From positions 30,854-94,853 of the forward strand of contig JAWUWD010000138.1 in the NCBI GenBank assembly GCA_034112085.1: a stretch of 64,000 bases of DNA, given 5' to 3'. The position numbers and the translations under genes are program-made. This document shows, piece after piece, positions 24,737 to 32,104 of this stretch; positions within the stretch are counted from its first letter, which is position 1, and every line of letters starts with the position of its first letter. The notes beneath the pieces are model-generated. The model made no database searches and was not told the DNA's origin. It saw only the letters and a program-made list of their open reading frames with translations. The DNA is from JAWUWD01 sp034112085. Lineage in GTDB: Bacteria; Bacteroidota; Bacteroidia; Cytophagales; Cyclobacteriaceae.

Positions 24737-26029
24737 ATGATTGAGAATAAGAGATGGTGGGTAGGGTTTGGAATCATAATTATCATCGGTATTTCCATAT
24801 ACATACTGCCAAAAAACAGATCTAAAACAGAAGCTGAAACAGCCCAAATCCTTGTAGCTGACGTAGTTGTAGTGACTCCTCCTGAGCCTAATAAACTCTA
24901 TGGCATTGTCATTGATTCTATGCAAGTGACTGAGGGGAGAGTCAAGCGAAATCAATTCTTATCTCAAATACTTAGCGCACACAATGTTCCTTATCAAAAA
25001 ATTCATGCACTATCAGTGGCTTCAAAATCTGTTTTTGATGTCCGAAAGATCGCTGCACACAAAAAATACACAGTAATAAGCTACTTGGACTCTATCAAGA
25101 CTCCTAAGGCATTTATCTATGAGCCTAACCTAACAGAATATGTTGTTTTCAATCTAGAAGACTCCGTGACAGTCGAGCATATCACCAAAGAGGTGATCAC
25201 TAAAGACAGAGAAGTGGCAGGTATTATTGAAGCCTCCCTTGCGGTGACCATCGATGAGCTTGACATCTCACCACAACTTACCAATGACTTTGTTGATGTA
25301 TTTGCTTGGCAAGTAGACTTTTTCAGATTACAGAAGGGGGATCGTTTCAAGGTCATATACGAAGAAAAACTTGTCGATGAACAACCGGTCGGAATTGGCA
25401 GAATTAAAGGCATTTACTTTGAGCATTTTAGCAATGGATATTATGCCTTTCATTATGATCAAGGAAGTGGTGTTGATTATTTTGACGAAGAAGGCAATAG
25501 CTTGAGAAAAGCACTATTAAAGTACCCACTAGAGTTTACTCGCATAAGCTCTAGATATAGTGGAAATCGATTTCATCCAGTACAGAAAAGGTGGAAAGCC
25601 CACAGAGGCACTGACTTCGCTGCTCCAAAAGGGACGCCCATAAGAGCTGTTGGAGATGGTATAGTCGTGGAAGCAAAGTATGGCAAGTACAACGGTCGTT
25701 ATGTGAAAATTCGACACAATTCTACTTACACTACTCAATATCTACATATGTCCCGAATTGCCTCTAGTATGAAGCCCGGACAAAAAGTAAAGCAAGGACA
25801 AACTATTGGATATGTTGGAAGCACTGGTCTAGCAAAAGGAAACCATCTCTGTTATCGCTTTTGGAAGAATGGCGTACAAATAGATGCACTTAGAGTTGAT
25901 CTACCTCCATCAGAACCTATTGAGGCTTCTCATTACAACGACTTCGAAATAGCCAGAAATGAAATAATGAATCGACTGGACGTGATATCGTTTCCAGAAG
26001 AACAAGATGTGCTTCAAGCTAGTTTCTAG
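24737..26029 (+). CDS. Membrane-anchored M23 family metallopeptidase
   Basis: 430 residues. One N-terminal helix (VGFGIIIIIGISIYILP) anchors it in the inner membrane. The middle holds a periplasmic domain as in OapA/MepM-like proteins. The LytM domain spans about residues 270-400 with HRGTD (zinc ligands His289, Asp293) and YLHMS (His337). In the last motif the usual HxH is HLC: His370 is kept but the third zinc ligand is Cys372. This variant may still bind zinc through Cys. The likely role is cutting peptidoglycan cross-links during growth. The gene is 3 bases from the NarL-type regulator gene that follows. Confidence 0.9.
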   Translation: MIENKRWWVGFGIIIIIGISIYILPKNRSKTEAETAQILVADVVVVTPPEPNKLYGIVIDSMQVTEGRVKRNQFLSQILSAHNVPYQKIHALSVASKSVFDVRKIAAHKKYTVISYLDSIKTPKAFIYEPNLTEYVVFNLEDSVTVEHITKEVITKDREVAGIIEASLAVTIDELDISPQLTNDFVDVFAWQVDFFRLQKGDRFKVIYEEKLVDEQPVGIGRIKGIYFEHFSNGYYAFHYDQGSGVDYFDEEGNSLRKALLKYPLEFTRISSRYSGNRFHPVQKRWKAHRGTDFAAPKGTPIRAVGDGIVVEAKYGKYNGRYVKIRHNSTYTTQYLHMSRIASSMKPGQKVKQGQTIGYVGSTGLAKGNHLCYRFWKNGVQIDALRVDLPPSEPIEASHYNDFEIARNEIMNRLDVISFPEEQDVLQASF

Positions 26030-26032
26030 AGA

Positions 26033-26677
26033 ATGTTAGAAAAGTTAACCATCTATATTGCTGATGATCAAACTCTCTTCCGTAAGGGGATGGCGCGATT
26101 GCTGAAATCATTTTCCTTCGTTCAAGAGGTCAAAGATGCAGCTAACGGTAAGGAGATGATCAAACTAGTAAAAGAACAAGCACCGGACGTAATACTAATG
26201 GATTACGAAATGCCCGTCATGGATGGTAAGGAGGCTAGTGCATATATTCTGGCACATTTCCCGGGTGTGAAGATTATCATGCTCAGTTTTCATAACGAAA
26301 ACAATCACATCATAGAGATGATGCAAATGGGGACACATAGTTACCTTTTGAAAAATGCTGAACCAGAGGAAGTCAAAAAAGCTATTCTTGCAGTGATGCA
26401 AAATGACTTCTACAGCAATGACCTCATCGCCACCGCAATGAGACAGGGGCTGGTGAAAGCTTCAGCCGCTAAGCCAAAAATCACTTCTCTATCTGATCGA
26501 GAGATCGAGGTTCTTAAACTTACCTGTGAAGAGTTGTCCAGTAAAGAGATTGCCGAAAAATTGAACATTAGTGACCGAACGGTGCAAAACCACCGGGCTA
26601 ATCTTATTCAGAAATTAGGCGTTCGTAATACGATTGGGATGGTTCGATTTGCCTATGAGCATCAATTACTTGACTAA
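26033..26677 (+). CDS. NarL/FixJ-family response regulator
   Basis: 214 residues. The receiver domain has the acidic pair in IADDQTLFRKG, phospho-acceptor Asp in VILMDYEMPVMDG, Ser in IMLSFHNEN and Lys in YLLKNAEPEEV. A LuxR-type DNA-binding domain follows: ITSLSDREIEVLKLTCEELSS, then KEIAEKLNISDRTVQNHRANL. It is cotranscribed with the M23 peptidase gene (3-base gap) but no histidine kinase is adjacent. A perfect 16-base palindrome 40 bases downstream could be its operator (speculation). Confidence 0.95.
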   Translation: MLEKLTIYIADDQTLFRKGMARLLKSFSFVQEVKDAANGKEMIKLVKEQAPDVILMDYEMPVMDGKEASAYILAHFPGVKIIMLSFHNENNHIIEMMQMGTHSYLLKNAEPEEVKKAILAVMQNDFYSNDLIATAMRQGLVKASAAKPKITSLSDREIEVLKLTCEELSSKEIAEKLNISDRTVQNHRANLIQKLGVRNTIGMVRFAYEHQLLD

Positions 26678-26716
26678 TTACTGAACTTTCGAATTAGGTA
26701 TCTTCACTTAATTCAC

Positions 26717-26732
26717 TAGGTAAATTTACCTA
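26717..26732. promoter_or_regulatory. Perfect palindrome TAGGTAAATTTACCTA
   Basis: A 16-base perfect dyad between the NarL-type regulator gene and the pseudo-receiver gene. Too short and without a T-run for a terminator, so a protein-binding site is possible. AT-rich DNA produces some such dyads by chance. Confidence 0.35.
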
Positions 26733-26848
26733 CTACTTTACTACTTTTTACAACCTATCCCGCGCTAACTACCTAAAAATCAGTATTTTGAAATAATTGA
26801 GCAGAATCTAGTATTTCATAAGCTCAATTCTACCCATATCTCCTCCTG

Positions 26849-26856
26849 TATCTTTA
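26849..26856 (+). promoter_or_regulatory. Near-consensus -7 element (TATCTTTA) before the pseudo-receiver gene
   Basis: Seven of eight bases fit TAnnTTTG. AGAAGGAAT just before the ATG at 26887 looks like a ribosome binding site. Confidence 0.3.
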
Positions 26857-26886
26857 GTGTATTAACAGAGATAAAACAGAAGGAAT

Positions 26887-27273
26887 ATGAAGCCGGTAGC
26901 ACTAATTATCAACTCTAACATAAATGAAGCAAATCAAATTTCTGAGACCTTAGAAAACTACGGTATGGAAATTATTCGTGCGACTAACGGACTAGAAGGA
27001 CTACAATCTCTATACAGTGCAAGTCCGGACATAATCATCTGTGATTATAGCCTATCACTTATTGCGGGTGTAGATGTTCTCAAAACTGCCAAGAAGTTAA
27101 AAAGACTTCAACATGTCCCTTTTGTATTTACGGCAGATTCACCAACTCAAGAGGCAATGGTAACGGCAAATAGCTTGGGAGCAGATGCTTTTATTTATCA
27201 ACCTATCGCTACTTGCAACCTGATATATACTATCAAAAAATATGTCCAACCTCAATTGTTAGAAATTGCTTAA
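26887..27273 (+). CDS. Degenerate receiver (pseudo-receiver) domain protein
   Basis: 128 residues, one receiver domain. The phospho-acceptor position is kept (Asp53 in DIIICDYSLS), but the acidic pair that binds Mg is replaced by INSN (residues 9-11) and the conserved Lys is Gln105 (IYQPIAT). Such loss usually means no normal phosphorylation and a role as constitutive or ligand-type switch. It sits between a NarL-type regulator and a GAF/PAS protein. No DNA-binding or enzymatic domain. Confidence 0.85.
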   Translation: MKPVALIINSNINEANQISETLENYGMEIIRATNGLEGLQSLYSASPDIIICDYSLSLIAGVDVLKTAKKLKRLQHVPFVFTADSPTQEAMVTANSLGADAFIYQPIATCNLIYTIKKYVQPQLLEIA

Positions 27274-27601
27274 AACAGCTGAACATTCCACTATGGGAAA
27301 GGTAATAGCGATTATCAAACATGGATCCAAACTGTGGTATTTAAACAGACAATTTAAGAATATGAGGCATCTAGTTCACTCTTCTAAGCTCTCACAAAAT
27401 GGATCATTTGATTAAAATAGCAATTTCCGAGCTCTGTTAAAAAATTCACCCCAGCCAGCGCACTCTAAGCAGCCTTAACATTAGATAAACGTTCTTGAAT
27501 TCAAATGAGCAGAATATCATCATTTTGTTAAGCCTACTTAACACAACAACCTAAGCCGCTAAGATTCGTTTATGTGAATACACAACCACTAAACGCAACC
27601 C
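27274..27601. other. Intergenic region without recognised gene
   Basis: 328 bases, AT-rich. The only structure seen is a short hairpin TGTTAAG-CCTA-CTTAACA at 27526-27543. No TAnnTTTG element. Confidence 0.6.
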
Positions 27602-27787
27602 ATGGAAAATCTCACTAAGAAACAGTCCATCGTGCAGTCGCTTGAGTCAATGAATCAAATGGAGATGAAGAAAGTCATCGACTATATTCGAAATCTGCTG
27701 TATTTACAGGAAAATGATAGGTCATATCAGACCATCAAAAAACAAGCGTTAGAGGAAATCAATCAAGCTCTAATTACCGGTAGTTAG
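27602..27787 (+). CDS. Small helical protein, possibly antitoxin-like
   Basis: 61 residues. Two helices separated by a short turn: SIVQSLESMNQMEMKKVIDY and NDRSYQTIKKQALEEINQAL. The motif of a regulated helix followed by IRNLL and an acidic tail recalls small antitoxins of the DUF2281/RelB size class, but no toxin-like ORF lies beside it. Composition is like that of the coding regions around it and the start is a good ATG. The family assignment is weak; it could also be a stand-alone small regulator. Confidence 0.5.
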   Translation: MENLTKKQSIVQSLESMNQMEMKKVIDYIRNLLYLQENDRSYQTIKKQALEEINQALITGS

Positions 27788-28022
27788 GGCATTATAAACT
27801 GCTCTACAATTATTGAGAACTTTTGAAGTATTTGGTGTAGGCTAAAAATTGACACTGTCGAAGACTAAAAAGACTTTTTACTCACTAATTTTTATCACTA
27901 TACCTAGTTTTATCTAGAGGTAGAATAGGATATTGCTGATTTTCAATAGTTCTCTCAATACTTAGCACGATCTATTAATATTTATTTTAAATTAACAGAT
28001 CAATTTCCGCTAATATTAGTCA

Positions 28023-30155
28023 ATGGACACATCTTCGTTAAGTTATCAAGATAAAATTCAGGCATTTCACGATAAGGTTTACCTAGAAGCTGATCGAACA
28101 ATGCACAAATTCATTATTGGTTATTTCATTTTAGGAGTAGCCATTTCTGAAATAAATAATACATGGACTATTGGTCTTGGGATTGGGGGAGCACTATTAG
28201 TCATTTACTATCTTACTTATCGATTTGTAAACCATAAGCCGCTCTTAAGATTCTTGATAAGTTTTCTTCTCTGGAATTACCCATTACAGTTCTTCATACA
28301 AATGAATGGAATGTATGAGATCTTCTTCTTTTATTTCATCTCACTAACGGCCTTACTCTTCTATGAAGATTGGAAACTCATTTTGCCCACAACTATTTAT
28401 TCTTTGGCTACCGTTGGATTACTCTTTTATTTACAACAAACTGGTTTTACTTCTAAATATTTGAGTTCCGGACATCAATTTGAAATATCCTCCTTTGGTA
28501 TTCATGTAGCCCTAGTAGCGTTTTATGCCGCACTGTGTATTATTTGGAGCAGAGTACAAGCCCAGCAGACCAGAGAGTCAGCTATCAACCAAGTGAAGAT
28601 GGAAGAGAAGCTTTTCCATATGGAAGCCAATATTAAATTCGCAGATGACATCAGTCAGGGCAATCTTAAAGCTCAATATGAATTGGAAGGCACAGATGAT
28701 CTTGGTAATTCACTCATGAATATGAGGACCAGCTTAGTAGAGGCATCTGACAGGGAGGAAAAAGAGCGATTTACTAATATTGGCCTGGCCACTATAGGGG
28801 AAATCCTTAGAAATAATGTTAGTGATCTTTCAAAACTCTGCGATGAAGTAATCTCAGAACTAGTAAGCTATATGAATGCCAACCAAGGTGGGATATTTAT
28901 ACTCACAGAGGGTGATTCTGAAAAGGCACAGTATCTCGAACTAATGGCTTCAAGAGCATTTGACAGAAAAAAATACCAAGAAAAGCATATTGATGTTGGG
29001 CAAGGCCTTGTTGGTCAGGCTTACTTGGAGAAAGAATCTATTCTACTCAACGATATTCCTGACAACTATGTCAATATCACTTCTGGAATGGGAGCATCAA
29101 ATCCACGAAGTATATTGATAGTTCCATTAAAATCCAATGAAGACATAGTTGGAGTGATAGAGCTGGCATCTTTCTCTAAATTCTCAAAGGTGGATGTAGA
29201 CTTTTTAGAAAAAGTGGGTGAGAGTATTGCCTCCACTGTGCTATCAGCAAAAGTCAACCAAAAGACGGTTAAGTTACTCGAAGAATCTGAAATGATGACT
29301 GAGCAAATGCAGGCACAAGAAGAAGAAATGCGTCAAAACATGGAAGAACTTCAAGCTACGCAAGAAGAGATGGATCGAACCCAAGGTGAACTCAAGGGTA
29401 AAGAATCTAATATGAGGTCATTGATCGACAATACCAAAGACACGATATTCTCTATTGACACCAAGTACAAAATTAGTATTGTTAATGCCACCCTAAGTGA
29501 TAAGTATGCTGGCTTAGGACTTGACTTAAAACCTGGGACTAATATTCTCGACATTCTTCCAAAAGAAAAGGCGGCTTACTGGAAGGCAAGATATGATCGT
29601 GCATTGAAAGGCGAAACATTTGTCCAGATCGATGAGAGCAAATCCAAGGAGGGTTCATCAACTTTTGCTGAAACGCATCATAACCCTATCAAGAATGAAG
29701 AAGGTCACATTGTAGGTGTCTCAGTCATAGCACGAGACATCACTGAACAAACCACCATTCAAAAGGCTCTTCAGGATAAAGAATCATCACTGAATGCCTT
29801 AATCAACAATACAAAAGACTCGATTCTCGCTATAGATAACCACTATAAAGTCACTGTGGTAAACGAAGCTATAAGAACTAGGTATAAAGGCACTCAATAC
29901 GAAGGTCTAGACGTAGGAAGTGATGCACTTCAGATGCTTGGTAAAGTCAAAGATCAATGGAAAGGATATTATGACAAGGCTCTTAGTGGTGAAAAGCTTA
30001 ATTTTATTATCAAAAGCTCTGTTAAAGGTGAAAATTCGTACCGAGAATACTTCATCTACCCTATACAAAGTGATTCTAAGACTATCTCAGGTTGCTCAAT
30101 ATTCTCAAGAGAGGTTCTAGATCATATTGATGAAAACAAAATTTTGAAAGAGTAA
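28023..30155 (+). CDS. Membrane GAF-PAS-PAS sensory protein without output domain
   Basis: 710 residues. Residues about 27-180 hold six hydrophobic helices (an integral-membrane sensor region), about 195-240 a HAMP-like linker (DDISQGNLKAQYELEGTDDL), about 255-410 a GAF domain (VGQGLVGQAYLEKESILLND, GVIELASFSKFSKVDVDFLE), about 415-460 a coiled coil (MQAQEEEMRQNMEELQATQE), then two PAS domains (SLIDNTKDTIFSIDTKYKI at about 460, ALINNTKDSILAIDNHYKV at about 585). No kinase, cyclase, GGDEF or DNA-binding domain follows. The MQAQEEEMRQN coiled coil is typical of Cytophagales signal proteins. It probably senses a membrane or cytoplasmic signal and acts on a partner (inference). Confidence 0.85.
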   Translation: MDTSSLSYQDKIQAFHDKVYLEADRTMHKFIIGYFILGVAISEINNTWTIGLGIGGALLVIYYLTYRFVNHKPLLRFLISFLLWNYPLQFFIQMNGMYEIFFFYFISLTALLFYEDWKLILPTTIYSLATVGLLFYLQQTGFTSKYLSSGHQFEISSFGIHVALVAFYAALCIIWSRVQAQQTRESAINQVKMEEKLFHMEANIKFADDISQGNLKAQYELEGTDDLGNSLMNMRTSLVEASDREEKERFTNIGLATIGEILRNNVSDLSKLCDEVISELVSYMNANQGGIFILTEGDSEKAQYLELMASRAFDRKKYQEKHIDVGQGLVGQAYLEKESILLNDIPDNYVNITSGMGASNPRSILIVPLKSNEDIVGVIELASFSKFSKVDVDFLEKVGESIASTVLSAKVNQKTVKLLEESEMMTEQMQAQEEEMRQNMEELQATQEEMDRTQGELKGKESNMRSLIDNTKDTIFSIDTKYKISIVNATLSDKYAGLGLDLKPGTNILDILPKEKAAYWKARYDRALKGETFVQIDESKSKEGSSTFAETHHNPIKNEEGHIVGVSVIARDITEQTTIQKALQDKESSLNALINNTKDSILAIDNHYKVTVVNEAIRTRYKGTQYEGLDVGSDALQMLGKVKDQWKGYYDKALSGEKLNFIIKSSVKGENSYREYFIYPIQSDSKTISGCSIFSREVLDHIDENKILKE

Positions 30156-30480
30156 ACATGTTGTAGATAGGTGCGTTTTCATGATGCTGTACACTTTATC
30201 TAACATCATTCCGCAAAGGTTAAGTTTATTGACTTGCCTAGTTTGTTGAACATAGTTACAGCAATCTTGTTTAGGAAATCTAGATAGATGATCTATTCAT
30301 GTTTTGAAAAAGCACACTGTAATTCAGTTCATTCTCTCTAAATAATGATGATTAATTACCAAGATTCTAAGCTTGTAAAAATCAGGTGATGTTCGTATAT
30401 TACGTATCGCTCAAAAAATAAAAAGTGTCTATAATTTAATCAATGAGCATATTTAGTGGTAAACATCAATACAAAAAACT
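30156..30480. other. Intergenic region without recognised gene
   Basis: 325 bases, AT-rich. I see no TAnnTTTG element at a good place, no hairpin terminator with T-run and no plausible small gene; an ATG frame at 30443 is out of frame with and overlaps the HisA-like gene. Confidence 0.55.
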
Positions 30481-31206
30481 ATGCAGATTATCCCTTCTAT
30501 ATCTATTATCAATGGCAAAGTTACAAGACTTAGTAAGGGGAATTATTCTAGTGAAAAAGTATATAAAGAAACGCCAATCGATGTTGCTAAGCGATTTGAA
30601 GATCATGGCATCGAAGTCATTCATCTGGTTGATTTAGATGGTGCCAAAAAAGGGCATCCGGTGAACTATCACATCTTGGAAACCATTGCTGGATACACAA
30701 ATCTCAAAATTGATTTCACCGGGGGTATCAATACAGATGGAGATATCAGCAAGGCCTACGAGTATGGTGCGAGCTATATTACAGCGGCTAGTATAGCCGC
30801 TAGCAATCCGGATTTATTTTCATCCTGGATAGTTTCCTACGGTCGCGAAAAAATGACATTGGGGGCTGATGCACTTGATGGTAAAATCGCAATTCGCGGA
30901 TGGCAAAAAAATACTGATATTGATTTATTTGACCACATAGATCGTTTCTATTCTCGCGGGCTGAAATATGTAAAGACCACAGATATCTCTAAAGATGGAG
31001 TGATGACAGGTCCTTCTTTCGACCTCTACAAAGAGATAATGGTTCGATTTCCTGGGATATGCGTACTTGCCAGTGGTGGCGTGCAAAGTGTTGACGACAT
31101 TAAAAGACTCAATGACATGGGTGTGTTTGCGGTAATTATTGGACGTGCACTTTATGAGAATAAAATCACACTCAAAGAATTAGAGAGTTTTTCAGCCAAG
31201 GCCTAG
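30481..31206 (+). CDS. HisA-like TIM-barrel isomerase (stand-alone, altered active site)
   Basis: 241 residues, full HisA length. The barrel repeats GLY-phosphate-binding loops at DFTGGINTDGDI and LASGGVQSVDDI, and LGADALDGKIAIRGW keeps the second catalytic Asp (Asp130). TTDISKDGVMTGPSF fits the family loop. The first catalytic Asp (Asp8 in T. maritima HisA, in the IPAIDxIDG motif) is Ser8 here: IIPSISIINGK. No other histidine gene is nearby. I recall closely similar stand-alone HisA paralogues in other Cytophagales. It may therefore be a related isomerase with another substrate rather than true HisA. Confidence 0.85.
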   Translation: MQIIPSISIINGKVTRLSKGNYSSEKVYKETPIDVAKRFEDHGIEVIHLVDLDGAKKGHPVNYHILETIAGYTNLKIDFTGGINTDGDISKAYEYGASYITAASIAASNPDLFSSWIVSYGREKMTLGADALDGKIAIRGWQKNTDIDLFDHIDRFYSRGLKYVKTTDISKDGVMTGPSFDLYKEIMVRFPGICVLASGGVQSVDDIKRLNDMGVFAVIIGRALYENKITLKELESFSAKA

Positions 31207-31263
31207 GCTTCTTAAAAAATCCAAGCATTGTATAATTGAATCCCCTAATGATATTAGTTAGGG

Positions 31264-31614
31264 TTAGTAGACTTCTTCAGAGAACTTAAAGGTCTTAAAG
31301 AAATATTGAATAACATTAAAAGAAATCACTGCATTTTGATCCTCACCAGATAGATCTCCCTCTTGGTCGAAAATGGCTTGTCGATGATATGGAGTAATTG
31401 CTTTATCTAATACCGATCTATCAAGTTCCACCACTGGTTCAGGAGCTCTTAGTTCAATCTTAGGAGCTCCTTTTACTTCCATTTTTGTGTCAGGATTGGT
31501 CTTGTTAGACTTTTTCTCATCCCCACTATTAGCATAAGCATTGTTCAACACGAACATTGAAAATGTAAGCACAAATGCAGAAATTCTTATTGTATGTGTG
31601 TAGAGTGTTTTCAA
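31264..31614 (-). CDS. Small exported protein, function unknown
   Basis: 116 residues. Starts with TTG (no in-frame ATG before the signal peptide). The signal peptide RISAFVLTFSMFVLNNAYA is followed by a Lys/Glu/Pro-rich segment (KIELRAPEPVVELDRSVL) and a C-terminal IQYFFKTFKFSEEVY tail. No family recognised. Divergent from csaA. Confidence 0.6.
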   Translation of the reverse strand: MKTLYTHTIRISAFVLTFSMFVLNNAYANSGDEKKSNKTNPDTKMEVKGAPKIELRAPEPVVELDRSVLDKAITPYHRQAIFDQEGDLSGEDQNAVISFNVIQYFFKTFKFSEEVY

Positions 31615-31679
31615 GCTTAATCGATCGTTGATAAATATACGTATAATTTTTAGAAAGGTTATTCCCTAATAACTAAATT

Positions 31680-32042
31680 ATGAGTCAATCCAATTCGAAG
31701 AAAATGAATACAATAGAATGGTCTGACTTTGAAAAAGTGCACTTATGTGTTGGTACGATTATCAAAGTAGAACCCTTTCCCGAAGCTAGGAAACCTGCCT
31801 ATAAACTATGGGTTAATTTAGGTGATGATATTGGGGTCAAAAAATCTAGCGCTCAAATTACCGAAAATTACACTTTGGAAAATTTAATCAATCAGCAAGT
31901 TGTATGCGTGGTCAATTTTTCTCCCAGGCAAATTGGTCCATTCATGTCAGAAATATTGGTAACAGGGTTTCCTGATGATAGGGGCAACATTCTTCTTACC
32001 ACCGTTGATCAAAAAGTAGCAAATGGTTCTCGACTTTTCTAG
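31680..32042 (+). CDS. csaA: tRNA-binding protein CsaA
   Basis: 120 residues, OB-fold tRNA-binding domain as in CsaA/Arc1p. Diagnostic: VHLCVGTIIKVEPFPEARKP, KLWVNLGDDIGVKKSSAQIT and FMSEILVTGFPDDRGNILL. Known relatives are dimers with chaperone-like or tRNA-binding activity. An alternative start at the ATG at 31704 (MNTIEWSDFEK) fits the usual N-terminus better. Confidence 0.93.
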   Translation: MSQSNSKKMNTIEWSDFEKVHLCVGTIIKVEPFPEARKPAYKLWVNLGDDIGVKKSSAQITENYTLENLINQQVVCVVNFSPRQIGPFMSEILVTGFPDDRGNILLTTVDQKVANGSRLF

Positions 32043-32104
32043 TTGCTGATTGTCAATACTAATGATTCACTCTATATTCACCTACTCATTGAATTTCAAC
32101 ACAT

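Noticed and set aside
30443..30637. ATG-started frame overlapping the HisA-like start
   Set aside because: Out of frame, overlaps a clear HisA-family gene, and the translation has no domain-like composition.
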